Assembly: GCF_000238255.3 (NCBI RefSeq)
Contig: NZ_CP011040.1
Location: 1,178,001-1,242,000, forward strand
Reading direction: 5' to 3'
Origin: Pseudoalteromonas spongiae UST010723-006
Lineage (GTDB): Bacteria > Pseudomonadota > Gammaproteobacteria > Enterobacterales > Alteromonadaceae
DNA: 64,000 nucleotides
Below the pieces are notes generated by a model. The model saw nothing but the letters and a program-made list of their open reading frames with translations, did not search any database and was not told where the DNA came from. The translations under genes were made by a program, and so were the position numbers. Below, one piece after another: positions 1 to 8,673 of the stretch. Position 1 is the stretch's first letter. Every line of letters begins with the position of its first letter.

Positions 1-488
1 TCAACAGCCGCAGTTAACCACTGGGCTGCTTTCTCCGGTTGATAAACAACACTCGTCTCATTGCTATAGCGACTCGCCAATTTACGCTGCGCGTTTACCG
101 AGCCATTACGCGCTGCTTTTAAATAATAATCAAACGCCAGGCGTTTACGCTTTTCAACATCAACGCCAACAACTTTTCCAAGTTCATACGTAAGGGCGAG
201 ATTAAACGTTGCCTCCGCGTGACCCTGTTCATCGGCAAGAGTTAAATATTCGAATGCTTTTTGTTTATTTTTAACGACCCCTTGTCCTTTAGCGAACAAG
301 GTTGCCAAGATAAAATTTGCTTCTGCGTTATCATCTTCTGCTAATTCGGCACATTTATAGCGCGCGTTTATATAATCCGCATCGTTAAACGCGCGGGTGC
401 ATTCATTATCAAACTGGGGCGTGTACTGGGCTTTAACAGCCGTAAATGGCGTTAAAAGTAGCAAGCAAAACAGGAAATGTATTTTCAT
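1..488 (-). CDS. Sel1-like repeat secreted protein, C-terminus cut by window edge
   Basis: The reading frame opens with ATG at 488 on the minus strand and runs off the left edge, so the C-terminus is not visible. It begins with a typical signal peptide (MKIHFLFCLLLLTPFTAVKA). Helical repeats follow, with alanine/leucine/glycine patterns such as ANFILATLFAKGQGV and ATFNLALTYELGKVVGV, which are Sel1-type TPR-like units. Such proteins usually act as periplasmic scaffolds for protein-protein contacts; the partner here cannot be told. It lies downstream of greA in the same direction but behind a strong terminator, so it is probably a separate transcript. Confidence 0.75.
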   Translation of the reverse strand, partial: MKIHFLFCLLLLTPFTAVKAQYTPQFDNECTRAFNDADYINARYKCAELAEDDNAEANFILATLFAKGQGVVKNKQKAFEYLTLADEQGHAEATFNLALTYELGKVVGVDVEKRKRLAFDYYLKAARNGSVNAQRKLASRYSNETSVVYQPEKAAQWLTAAV

Positions 489-501
489 AACGCTAAAACA
501 A

Positions 502-527
502 AAAAGCTCGGTAATAACCGAGCTTTT
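502..527 (-). terminator. Intrinsic terminator downstream of greA
   Basis: Perfect 10-bp inverted repeat, AAAAGCTCGG (502-511) and CCGAGCTTTT (518-527), with a six-base loop. On the minus strand it is followed by a T-rich tract, and on the plus strand by TTTTATA, so it could work both ways. It sits between the greA stop and the Sel1 gene. Confidence 0.85.
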
Positions 528-532
528 ATAAG

Positions 533-1009
533 TTAGATGTATTCTACTTCTGTGATTTCGTACTCAACCGCACCATTTGGGGTTTTGATTGTTACTGCAT
601 CATCGATTTCTTTACCGATTAATCCACGGGCAATTGGTGAGTTAAATGAAATCAGATTATTTTTAATGTCTGCTTCATCATCACCAACGATGCGATAAGT
701 CGTTTCTTCGTCAGTATCAACGTTAACGATAGTAACGGTTGCACCGAAAATCACTTTGCCGTTATTTTGCATTTTAGTAACGTCAATAATTTGAACCGTT
801 GATAGTTTTGCTTCAATCTCTTGAATACGGCCTTCACAAAAACCTTGCTCTTCACGCGCTGCGTGGTATTCAGCATTTTCTTTTAGGTCACCGTGTTCAC
901 GCGCTTCTGCAATATCAGCGACAATTTTAGGACGGCGTACCGTTTTTAATTCATTTAACTCGTCACGCAGTAATTGTTCACCACGTACTGTCATTGGTGT
1001 TTGTTGCAT
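533..1009 (-). CDS. greA: Transcription elongation factor GreA
   Basis: 158-residue protein, the usual GreA length, co-linear with the E. coli protein from [14 protein letters not shown] to the end. The N-terminal coiled coil carries the [20 protein letters not shown] stretch at its tip, where the acidic residues reach the RNA polymerase active site. The C-terminal FKBP-like domain contains the [11 protein letters not shown] segment. GreA stimulates endonucleolytic cleavage of backtracked RNA so that stalled polymerase can resume. The frame is open for 19 further codons upstream, but those codons cross the carB terminator and are not GreA-like, so the ATG at 1009 is chosen. The gene follows carB, an order common in gammaproteobacteria. 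Confidence 0.97.
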   Translation of the reverse strand: MQQTPMTVRGEQLLRDELNELKTVRRPKIVADIAEAREHGDLKENAEYHAAREEQGFCEGRIQEIEAKLSTVQIIDVTKMQNNGKVIFGATVTIVNVDTDEETTYRIVGDDEADIKNNLISFNSPIARGLIGKEIDDAVTIKTPNGAVEYEITEVEYI

Positions 1010-1035
1010 TATTCTTCCTAGAACTCTTTCACAAT

Positions 1036-1060
1036 AAAAGCCCGGATTAACCGGGCTTTT
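1036..1060 (-). terminator. Intrinsic terminator of the carAB operon
   Basis: AAAAGCCCGG (1036-1045), five-base loop, then CCGGGCTTTT (1051-1060): a perfect 10-bp GC-rich stem about 55 bases past the carB stop. On the minus strand it is followed by a short T-rich run. It separates carB from greA and implies that greA has its own promoter between it and 1009. Confidence 0.8.
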
Positions 1061-1114
1061 TATCATTTCTACTTTAATTGTCTTAGTCTATATCAAAAAA
1101 TATAGACGGGGCAA

Positions 1115-4100
1115 TTAATTTACACGCTTGTGTAGCTCTTGTACCGACGATACCGTTGAACGGTCATCAGCAGCATGTGCTTTACAGTTAGCAAATGCGG
1201 CATTAAGCGTTGTTGTGTAGTTTACTTTACCTTGCAGAGCACCACGACGAAGTACTTTAGAGTCTTCAATCGCTTGACGACCTTCAGTGGTGTTTACAAT
1301 GTAGCTGTACTCACCATTCTTGATACGGTCAAGAATATGAGGACGACCTTCGTAAACTTTGTTTACACGACGCGCTTCAATGCCTGCATCTTCAAGTGCT
1401 TTTGCTGTGCCGCCAGTTGCGTCAAGCTCAAAGCCTAAATCACGCATGGTACGTGCTAATTCAACAATACGCTTTTTATCGCTGTTACGAACGGATAGTA
1501 ACGCACGACCACCACGAGGCATTACGTTACCTGCACCAAGCTGTGCTTTAGCAAATGCGTCAGCGAATGTGTCACCTACACCCATAACTTCACCTGTTGA
1601 ACGCATTTCAGGACCACGCATTGGGTCAACGCCAGGGAATTTAGCGAACGGAAGTACAACTTCTTTTACGCTGTAATATGGAGGAATGATTTCTTTCGTT
1701 ACACCTTGGCTTGCAAGAGACTGACCCGCCATACAACGTGCCGCTACTTTAGCAAGTGCAACACCTGTTGCTTTAGACACAAAAGGAACAGTACGTGCAG
1801 CACGTGGGTTTACTTCAATTAAGTATACTTCGCCATCTTTAACAGCAAACTGCGTATTCATTAAGCCAACAACGCCAAGCTCTAATGCCATGCGAGTTAC
1901 TTGGTCACGCATGCGGTCTTGGATTTCAGGGCTTAGTGAGTATGCTGGTAGTGAACATGCTGAGTCACCTGAGTGAACACCTGCTTGTTCGATGTGTTCC
2001 ATGATACCACCGATGATCACTTGCTCACCGTCACAGATAGCATCTACGTCGATTTCGATTGCGTCATCTAAGAAGCGGTCAAGTAATACTGGCGCTTCAT
2101 TTGAAGCTTGTACTGCTTCAGTCATGTAACGACGTAAATCATCTTCGTCGTATACGATTTCCATCGCACGACCACCCAGTACATATGAAGGACGCACAAC
2201 TAGTGGGAAGCCGATTTCAGCAGATTTAGCTACCGCTTCTTCAAGTGAAGTCACTGTTGCGTTTTCAGGCTGAAGTAGGTCTAAACGCTCAACCATTTGT
2301 TGGAAGCGCTCACGGTCTTCTGCACGGTCGATTGCATCTGGCGAAGTACCAATGATTGGCACACCGTTCGCTTCAAGTTCACGAGCAAGCTTAAGTGGTG
2401 TTTGACCACCGTACTGCACGATTACGCCTTTTGGCTTTTCAACACGTACGATTTCTAATACGTCTTCTAGCGTGATTGGCTCGAAGAATAAACGATCTGA
2501 TGTGTCGTAGTCAGTAGAAACCGTTTCAGGGTTACAGTTAACCATAATCGTTTCATAACCGTCTTCACGCATTGCAAGGGCTGCGTGTACACAACAGTAA
2601 TCGAATTCAATACCTTGACCGATACGGTTAGGGCCACCGCCGATAACCATGATCTTATCTTTATCAGACGGGTTCGCTTCACACTCTTCATCGTACGATG
2701 AATACATGTAAGCTGTGTCTGAGCTGAATTCTGCCGCACAGGTATCTACGCGCTTGTAAACTGGTAATACTTCAAGCGTGTGACGCTTTTTACGTACTTC
2801 AGCTTCGCTAACACCAAGAAGTTCAGCAATACGCGCATCCGCAAAACCTTTACGCTTTAAGCTGCGTAGGAAGTCTTTGTTAAGACCAGCCATGCCGCCT
2901 TCAACGATTTTTGCTTCGTCTTTGATGATGTCTTCGATTTGTACTAAGTACCAACGGTCAATCTTAGTCAGTTCGAATACGTCTTCAACGCTCATACCAT
3001 GACGCATTGCATCAGCAACGTACCAAATACGCTCTGCACCTGGCTCACGTAATTCACGTACGATTTTTTCTTTCGCGTTCGGGTCGTCAAGCGCAACGAT
3101 TGGGTTGAAACCCGTTGCGCCAACTTCTAAGCCGCGAAGTGCTTTGTGTAATGATTCTTGTTGGTTACGGCCAATCGCCATAACTTCACCAACAGACTTC
3201 ATCTGAGTCGTTAGACGGTCGTTAGAACCTGCGAATTTTTCGAAGTTGAAACGCGGGATCTTAGTTACAACGTAGTCGATTGACGGCTCGAACGATGCAG
3301 GTGTTGCGCCACCCGTGATATCGTTTTGAAGCTCGTCTAGCGTGTAACCTACTGCTAATTTTGCAGCGATTTTTGCAATTGGGAAACCTGTTGCTTTTGA
3401 TGCAAGTGCAGATGAACGTGATACACGTGGGTTCATTTCGATGATAACCATACGGCCATCAGCTGGGTTTACACCAAACTGTACGTTTGAACCACCTGTT
3501 TCAACACCGATTTCACGAAGAACCGCCATCGATGCGTTACGCATTAGCTGGTATTCTTTGTCTGTTAGTGTTTGTGCTGGAGCTACCGTGATTGAATCAC
3601 CTGTGTGAACACCCATAGGGTCGAAGTTCTCGATAGAACATACGATGATACAGTTGTCGTTTTTGTCACGAACAACTTCCATCTCGTATTCTTTCCAACC
3701 TAGTAAGCTTTCATCAATAAGAAGTTCGCTTGTAGGTGAAAGGTCAAGACCACGGGTACAGATCTCTTCGAACTCTTCCATGTTGTAAGCAACACCACCA
3801 CCGGTACCACCCATAGTGAAAGAAGGACGAATAATACATGGGAAGCCAATACGCGTTAGCGTGTCACGTGCTTCATCCATTGAGTGTGCGATTTCTGCGC
3901 GAGGACACTCAAGGCCAATCGCCTTCATCGCTGCATCAAAACGCTCACGGTTTTCTGCTTTGTCGATTGCATCTGCAGTTGCACCGATTAGCTCAACGCC
4001 GTGCTTTGCAAGTACGCCGTGCTTATCTAAATCAAGTGCACAGTTAAGTGCAGTTTGACCACCCATAGTCGGTAGTACTGCATCTGGCTTTTCTTTTTCG

Positions 4101-4333
4101 ATGATGCGCTCAACTACTTCCCAGTGAATTGGCTCGATGTAAGTTGCATCAGCCATTTCTGGGTCAGTCATGATAGTAGCAGGGTTAGAGTTTACTAAGA
4201 TTACGCGGTAACCTTCTTCTCTTAGTGCTTTACACGCCTGTGCGCCTGAATAATCGAATTCACATGCCTGACCGATAACAATCGGACCTGCACCTAAAAT
4301 TAAAATACTTTTTATGTCATTACGTTTTGGCAT
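1115..4333 (-). CDS. carB: Carbamoyl-phosphate synthase large subunit
   Basis: 1072 residues, practically the E. coli CarB length. It holds two homologous ATP-grasp halves: the N-terminal carboxyphosphate half (start [19 protein letters not shown]) and the C-terminal carbamoyl-phosphate half (from about residue 560, [20 protein letters not shown]). An oligomerisation linker lies between them and a C-terminal MGS-like allosteric domain follows ([20 protein letters not shown] onwards), the site where UMP and ornithine act in E. coli. It uses ammonia tunnelled from CarA, bicarbonate and two ATP to make carbamoyl phosphate for arginine and pyrimidine synthesis. It starts 17 bases after carA and is surely co-transcribed. 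No lesions are seen. Confidence 0.98.
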   Translation of the reverse strand: MPKRNDIKSILILGAGPIVIGQACEFDYSGAQACKALREEGYRVILVNSNPATIMTDPEMADATYIEPIHWEVVERIIEKEKPDAVLPTMGGQTALNCALDLDKHGVLAKHGVELIGATADAIDKAENRERFDAAMKAIGLECPRAEIAHSMDEARDTLTRIGFPCIIRPSFTMGGTGGGVAYNMEEFEEICTRGLDLSPTSELLIDESLLGWKEYEMEVVRDKNDNCIIVCSIENFDPMGVHTGDSITVAPAQTLTDKEYQLMRNASMAVLREIGVETGGSNVQFGVNPADGRMVIIEMNPRVSRSSALASKATGFPIAKIAAKLAVGYTLDELQNDITGGATPASFEPSIDYVVTKIPRFNFEKFAGSNDRLTTQMKSVGEVMAIGRNQQESLHKALRGLEVGATGFNPIVALDDPNAKEKIVRELREPGAERIWYVADAMRHGMSVEDVFELTKIDRWYLVQIEDIIKDEAKIVEGGMAGLNKDFLRSLKRKGFADARIAELLGVSEAEVRKKRHTLEVLPVYKRVDTCAAEFSSDTAYMYSSYDEECEANPSDKDKIMVIGGGPNRIGQGIEFDYCCVHAALAMREDGYETIMVNCNPETVSTDYDTSDRLFFEPITLEDVLEIVRVEKPKGVIVQYGGQTPLKLARELEANGVPIIGTSPDAIDRAEDRERFQQMVERLDLLQPENATVTSLEEAVAKSAEIGFPLVVRPSYVLGGRAMEIVYDEDDLRRYMTEAVQASNEAPVLLDRFLDDAIEIDVDAICDGEQVIIGGIMEHIEQAGVHSGDSACSLPAYSLSPEIQDRMRDQVTRMALELGVVGLMNTQFAVKDGEVYLIEVNPRAARTVPFVSKATGVALAKVAARCMAGQSLASQGVTKEIIPPYYSVKEVVLPFAKFPGVDPMRGPEMRSTGEVMGVGDTFADAFAKAQLGAGNVMPRGGRALLSVRNSDKKRIVELARTMRDLGFELDATGGTAKALEDAGIEARRVNKVYEGRPHILDRIKNGEYSYIVNTTEGRQAIEDSKVLRRGALQGKVNYTTTLNAAFANCKAHAADDRSTVSSVQELHKRVN

Positions 4334-4350
4334 TTTAGTCTCAGTCCTAA

Positions 4351-5481
4351 TTATTTACGTTCTTGCATTAAGTCGATGAAATGGTCAAATAACGGTGCTG
4401 CATCGTGAGGACCTGGGCTTGCTTCAGGGTGACCTTGGAAGCTAAACGCTGGCTTATCAGTGCGGTGAATACCTTGTAATGTGCCGTCGAATAATGAAAC
4501 GTGCGTTGCACGTAAATTTTCAGGAAGTGTGTCTTGGTCTGCCGCGAAACCGTGGTTTTGCGCAGTGATCATTACCACATCGCGGTCTAGGTCTTTAACC
4601 GGGTGGTTACCACCGTGGTGACCAAATTTCATTTTTACTGTCTGCGCGCCTGAAGCAAGAGCAAGTAACTGATGACCTAAACAAATACCAAAAATTGGTG
4701 TATCTGTTTCAAGGAAAGTTTTAATTGCTTCAATTGCATAAATACACGGCGCTGGGTCACCAGGGCCATTTGATAAGAAGATGCCATCAGGGTTAAGTGC
4801 AAGTACGTCAGCAGCAGGGGTTTGTGCTGGTACAACAGTTAACTTACAACCGCGGTCAACTAACATACGTAAAATGTTACGTTTTACACCGAAGTCGTAT
4901 GCCACAACGTGGAATTTTGCATCTTCATCGCTCAGAGTTTTAAACCCTTCGCCCAACGTCCAACTTGTTTCGTTCCAAGTGTACTGTTCTTTTGTACACA
5001 CTACTTTAGCAAGGTCCATACCTTTAAGGCCTGGGAATGCTTTTGCCGCTTCAAGTGCTTTTGCTTCATCAACATCACCTGCGATGATACAGCCGTTTTG
5101 TGCGCCTTTGTCACGTAAAATACGAGTTAGCTTACGCGTATCAATATCAGCAATACCTAGGATGTTGCGTGATTTAAGATACTCATCTAACGATTGCTCA
5201 TTACGGAAGTTGCTTGCAAGCAGCGGAAGGTCGCGAATAACTAGGCCTTTAGCCCAAATTTTTGAAGCTTCTTCATCTTCGCTATTGGTACCTGTGTTAC
5301 CGATATGTGGGTAAGTTAAAGTAACAATTTGTTCAGCGTAAGATGGATCGGTTAAAATTTCTTGATATCCAGTCATTGAAGTATTAAAAACTACTTCACC
5401 AACTGAGATACCCTCAGCACCAATGGCAGTACCGCGAAATACCGTGCCGTCTTCAAGGACTAACAGAGCGGATTTAGACAA
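4351..5481 (-). CDS. carA: Carbamoyl-phosphate synthase small (glutaminase) subunit, TTG start
   Basis: 376 residues. An N-terminal CPSase small-chain domain is followed by a class I glutamine amidotransferase domain with the nucleophile in [14 protein letters not shown] and the His/Glu partners in [13 protein letters not shown]. It hydrolyses glutamine and passes ammonia to CarB. The start codon is TTG (5479-5481), set by a very strong AGGAGG five bases upstream. From memory, E. coli carA also uses TTG. The N-terminus [16 protein letters not shown] aligns with known CarA, and no in-frame ATG serves. The leader contains a terminator hairpin ending 17 bases before the start, which suggests attenuation. 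Confidence 0.97.
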   Translation of the reverse strand: MSKSALLVLEDGTVFRGTAIGAEGISVGEVVFNTSMTGYQEILTDPSYAEQIVTLTYPHIGNTGTNSEDEEASKIWAKGLVIRDLPLLASNFRNEQSLDEYLKSRNILGIADIDTRKLTRILRDKGAQNGCIIAGDVDEAKALEAAKAFPGLKGMDLAKVVCTKEQYTWNETSWTLGEGFKTLSDEDAKFHVVAYDFGVKRNILRMLVDRGCKLTVVPAQTPAADVLALNPDGIFLSNGPGDPAPCIYAIEAIKTFLETDTPIFGICLGHQLLALASGAQTVKMKFGHHGGNHPVKDLDRDVVMITAQNHGFAADQDTLPENLRATHVSLFDGTLQGIHRTDKPAFSFQGHPEASPGPHDAAPLFDHFIDLMQERK

Positions 5482-5498
5482 GTTGACCTCCTAACAGT

Positions 5499-5535
5499 AA
5501 AAAACGGGCAAAATTTGCGTAAAATTCAACCCGTT
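5499..5535 (-). promoter_or_regulatory. Probable carAB leader attenuator (terminator hairpin plus T6)
   Basis: Read on the minus strand: AACGGG (5535-5530), a near-continuous inner stem (TTGAATTT against AAATTTTG, with wobbles and one mismatch), loop TACGC, then CCCGTT followed by six T residues. The hairpin ends only 17 bases before the carA start codon, leaving no room for a promoter after it. Transcripts of carA must therefore cross it, so it is best read as an attenuator. A late dapB terminator is the alternative. No leader peptide was recognised. Confidence 0.6.
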
Positions 5536-5567
5536 CAATCGACCTAACGCCCTAGAGAAAGCGCTAG

Positions 5568-5573
5568 ATTATA
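5568..5573 (-). promoter_or_regulatory. Candidate -10 element of the carA promoter
   Basis: A perfect TATAAT on the minus strand, preceded by TTT and an AT-rich tract, about 90 bases upstream of carA. The -35 position at 17-18 bp spacing has no good TTGACA match. Transcription from here would give a leader of about 80 bases that contains the terminator hairpin at 5499-5535. No convincing ArgR box was found. Confidence 0.4.
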
Positions 5574-5698
5574 AAATTTTGGCAAATTCCAAGTATTTTA
5601 GATGAAATCTGAAAAAAGGTCTAATAAAAAATCAGAAAAAATTAAAAATAACGTGTTTAACAGAAAATTTACTTTAACCTGCCAAAAAATTCAGTTAT

Positions 5699-6499
5699 CT
5701 ACCTAAAACCAAGCACATCTTGCATAGTATAAAGTCCAACTGGTTTATTATGTAACCAAGCCGCAGCCCTTACAGCGCCTTTAGCAAAGGTCATTCGAGA
5801 GCTTGCTTTATGAGTAAGTTCGAGTCTTTCGCCGTCAGCCGCAAAATAAGCCGTATGTTCACCAACTATATCGCCGCCACGCATCACAGAATAGCCAATT
5901 TCTTTTTGACTTTTCGCCTGTTCATCTTTTGAGCGGTCAAAAACTGCGACTTCATCGTGTTGCCAGCCTTTTGCCTCAGCAATGGCTTCGCCAATCATTA
6001 ATGCCGTGCCAGACGGCGCATCAATTTTATGTTTGTGGTGCAATTCGAAAATTTCGATATCAATATCGTCTGCCAAGGTTTTTGCCGCAGTTTTAACCAG
6101 GTTCTCAAGTAAATTGATTCCAACTGAGTAATTGCGAGAAAAAACAATTGGGATTGATTTTGCAGCAGTTTCAAGCTCCGCCATATCATCCGCGGTTAAA
6201 CCGGTCGTGCCAATTACCATTGGAATATTATGTGCCACCGCGTAGGCTAAGTGTTTTTTCATGCCTTCAGGTAGTGTGAAATCAATAATTACGTCAGTGT
6301 CAGCGCTTACACTCGTTTCATCACTAAAGGTAACTGTGCTGTCGCCTTGGTTAATGAAATGCTTAACGGCTTGTCCAAGTAATTCATTGTTAGCGCGCAC
6401 AGCGGCACATACTAATTCTGTTGACTCATTGTTGATGCTTGCTTCACAAAGTGCGCGGCCCATTCGGCCATTCGCCCCAAACACTGCGATGTTTATCAT
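5699..6499 (-). CDS. dapB: 4-hydroxy-tetrahydrodipicolinate reductase
   Basis: 266 residues, close to the usual 270. The N-terminal Rossmann fold (INIAVFGANGRMGRAL) binds NAD(P)H. The signature FELHHKHKIDAPSGTALMIG holds the catalytic His pair, the Lys and the PSGTA substrate loop. It reduces the dapA product on the way to meso-diaminopimelate and lysine. It lies upstream of carA in the same direction with a 217-bp gap; the E. coli order is the same. The start at ATG 6499 gives the canonical N-terminus. It is divergent from the NhaC-family transporter gene. Confidence 0.96.
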   Translation of the reverse strand: MINIAVFGANGRMGRALCEASINNESTELVCAAVRANNELLGQAVKHFINQGDSTVTFSDETSVSADTDVIIDFTLPEGMKKHLAYAVAHNIPMVIGTTGLTADDMAELETAAKSIPIVFSRNYSVGINLLENLVKTAAKTLADDIDIEIFELHHKHKIDAPSGTALMIGEAIAEAKGWQHDEVAVFDRSKDEQAKSQKEIGYSVMRGGDIVGEHTAYFAADGERLELTHKASSRMTFAKGAVRAAAWLHNKPVGLYTMQDVLGFR

Positions 6500-6651
6500 A
6501 ATTTTCTCTACTTTTGTTCGGTTAAATGCGTTAAACCTGACGCTTTCATAATCTCGGATAAAGTTTGTTTGATATTACCCATTAAAGAAAGCCGACCTTA
6601 GCATTTTTTAGCTATTAGTTTTATTCCTTTGCCAATTATAACAAGTTCAAT

Positions 6652-6681
6652 TTGACAAAACATCTAGACATCTATACATTC
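6652..6681 (+). promoter_or_regulatory. Promoter with overlapping MetJ-like operator before the NhaC-family transporter
   Basis: A perfect -35 hexamer TTGACA (6652-6657) is followed at once by three tandem 8-mers resembling the MetJ met box AGACGTCT: AAACATCT (6658-6665), AGACATCT (6666-6673, 7 of 8) and ATACATTC (6674-6681). The -10 (TACATT at 6675-6680, 17-bp spacing) lies inside the third box, so a bound repressor would block the polymerase. The start would be near 6687, giving an untranslated leader of about 150 bases. Confidence 0.6.
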
Positions 6682-6838
6682 GCACATCCATTTTTATTCA
6701 CTCTATTTTTTTGCCAATATCGCTTAAAACTTGCGCTCACGCACAAAACATGGAACAAATAGAACTGAATAAGAAGAAGAAATTTCGGTTATTGCCGGTT
6801 GTTAGCAATAACTTACAAAGTTTCCGTTTGAGGTTTTT

Positions 6839-8155
6839 ATGGATACGCACATTAACAAAACCGCAGCAAAACTCTCGTTGCTGCCGTTACTTACATTTGT
6901 CGGCCTATTTTTAGGGGCGGGTTTATATTTGCAGTCGCAAGGCGTTGATTATGCGTTTTATCAATTGCCAGCGCCCGTAGCGATTTTACCTGCAATTTTA
7001 CTGGCATTTTTACTCAATAAAAAAACTATTAACGAATCGGTAGACACCTTTATAAAGGGGGCGGGCCACAACAATATCATCACTATGTGTTTGATTTATC
7101 TGCTTGCTGGTGCGTTTTCAACGGTCGCAGGCGCGACTGGTGGTGTTGATGCTGTAGTAAACGCAGGCCTTGATTTAGTGCCTCCTGCGTTTTTATTGCC
7201 AGGCTTATTTTTAATCTCAGCAGTAGTGTCAACGGCAATGGGTACATCAATGGGTACGATTGGCGCCATTGGTCCAATTGCCTATGCACTCTCAGTCAAA
7301 ACGGGGCTTGATCCTGCGCTTGTTGCCGGTACGGTAGTGTCAGGTGCAATGTTTGGCGACAACTTATCAATTATTTCAGATACCACGATTGCCGCTACGC
7401 GCACGCAAGGCTGTGAAATGAAAGATAAATTCCGCGAGAACCTAAAAATTGCCGTACCCGCCGCTGCGTTAACTGTATTACTGTTAGCCTTTTTAACGCC
7501 TGAACCTGAAATCATTGATGTTAAGGATTACGACTTATTATTAGTATTACCTTATGCATTTATTTTGGTGCTTGCAGTCGCAGGCTTGAATGTGTTTGTC
7601 GTGCTGTTTAGTGGCATTGTGTTTGCCGGTTTAATGGGCTTTACTGGTGACTACCAAGGTGGTCAATTTGTTAAAGATATTTACGAGGGCTTTAAAGGCA
7701 TGCAAGAAATTTTCTTGTTGTCGATGTTTATTGGCGGCCTGTCTGAGTTTATTCGTGTAAATGGTGGCCTTGATTATATCGCTCACAAAATTCAAAAAGG
7801 CACTGCTGTTGTTGCTAAATGGAATCGTAAAGTAGCCGACCAGTTTGGTATTGCTGCGTTAGTACTTACTTCTAATTTATGTATTGCAAACAATACAGTA
7901 TCAATTATTGTCGCAGGCCCAATTGCGAAAAAGCTTGCTGAAGACGGCAATATTCCGGCTAAACGCTCAGCAAGTTTGCTCGATATTTTCGCCTGTGTAA
8001 TGCAAGGCAGTTTGCCATACGGTGCACAAGCACTATTACTTGGCGCAACTTTCCATATTACGCCTTGGGATGTTGCAACCAGCTCTTACTATTGCTTTAT
8101 TTTAGCCTTTGTTGCGCTGGCAATAATTGCTTTTTATAAGCGCAACGAAGCCTAG
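6839..8155 (+). CDS. NhaC-family transporter, probable methionine transporter (MetT-like)
   Basis: 438 residues with about eleven hydrophobic segments. The family signature GAMFGDNLSIISDTTIAATR is in the middle, and a second conserved segment, SNLCIANNTVSIIVAGPIA, lies near the C-terminus, as in NhaC-type sodium-coupled carriers. By fold alone it would be called a Na+/H+ antiporter. The MetJ-like boxes on its promoter fit the group that comparative genomics has proposed as methionine importers (MetT) in Vibrio and Shewanella relatives. The start at 6839 follows GAGG at a good distance. It is monocistronic, closed by a strong terminator at 8181. The methionine role is inference from the operator; the family is secure. 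Confidence 0.85.
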   Translation: MDTHINKTAAKLSLLPLLTFVGLFLGAGLYLQSQGVDYAFYQLPAPVAILPAILLAFLLNKKTINESVDTFIKGAGHNNIITMCLIYLLAGAFSTVAGATGGVDAVVNAGLDLVPPAFLLPGLFLISAVVSTAMGTSMGTIGAIGPIAYALSVKTGLDPALVAGTVVSGAMFGDNLSIISDTTIAATRTQGCEMKDKFRENLKIAVPAAALTVLLLAFLTPEPEIIDVKDYDLLLVLPYAFILVLAVAGLNVFVVLFSGIVFAGLMGFTGDYQGGQFVKDIYEGFKGMQEIFLLSMFIGGLSEFIRVNGGLDYIAHKIQKGTAVVAKWNRKVADQFGIAALVLTSNLCIANNTVSIIVAGPIAKKLAEDGNIPAKRSASLLDIFACVMQGSLPYGAQALLLGATFHITPWDVATSSYYCFILAFVALAIIAFYKRNEA

Positions 8156-8180
8156 TTTCGCTTTTAACGATTCCGTGTTT

Positions 8181-8205
8181 GGCGCTCAAATGAGCGCCTT
8201 TTTTT
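8181..8205 (+). terminator. Intrinsic terminator of the NhaC-family gene
   Basis: GGCGCTC (8181-8187) pairs with GAGCGCC (8192-8198) across a four-base loop, followed by seven T residues. It lies 26 bases after the transporter stop and is an ideal Rho-independent terminator. Confidence 0.92.
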
Positions 8206-8618
8206 AACTTTTTAATGTACTGTTTGGTCAAAGGGCGCAACCGCTAAGCAAAACCTCTATTACTTAATACCGAGTTAAAAGGAAAACCTAGACTATTCTA
8301 AGGCTAAAAAACCTCTGTTATTCCGGCTTTTTTTCATAAGCACATCGTCTAGTTCAAGTTCTCTTGTACCTTAAATTACGTACAATTTCGCCATATTAAG
8401 AATTAAACAGATTCAGTTTTGGATAACGAAGTACTACTCTCGATTATTACTGATTTCGGCTTTAATTTTCTCTGCATTAAAATTGTAATAAGAAAATTCG
8501 CCTTAAACTCTGTAATCACTACGCCCTATAACTATTAAAATACCCTTCTACTATTAAATTTAGACAGTTGCACTATTCCTTATTCAGGTCTGATACCAAA
8601 TAACACTTGCATTTAATT
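8206..8618. other. Gene-free spacer before the zinc-regulated gene
   Basis: About 410 AT-rich bases between the transporter terminator and the Zur-like boxes. I see no open frame with a ribosome site, no RNA gene and no strong repeat. A weak promoter for the next gene should lie near its right end. Confidence 0.5.
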
Positions 8619-8656
8619 GTTATAGTATAACATAATAACTAACGTTACCATATAAC
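8619..8656 (+). promoter_or_regulatory. Two Zur-like operator boxes
   Basis: TGTTATAGTATAACA (8618-8632) is a perfect 7-1-7 palindrome. Its 13-base core GTTATAGTATAAC differs by one base from the gammaproteobacterial Zur core GTTATAATATAAC. A second, weaker copy GTTACCATATAAC (8644-8656) matches 11 of 13, and the two start 25 bp apart on the same helix face. They lie directly upstream of a histidine-rich zinc chaperone-like lipoprotein, which supports zinc-dependent repression. Confidence 0.75.
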
Positions 8657-8673
8657 ATTACAAGGATAAAAAG

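Noticed and set aside
1010..1066. N-terminal extension of GreA by 19 codons
   Set aside because: It crosses the carAB terminator hairpin and is not GreA-like; MQQTPM at 1009 is the family start.
5482..5698. ArgR operator before carA
   Set aside because: No sequence close enough to TGAATAAAAATTCA pairs was found; only half sites.
8581..8617. Second copy of the MITE end (GATACCAAATAACACTT)
   Set aside because: Only ATACCAA agrees with the MITE terminus and there is no partner end nearby.
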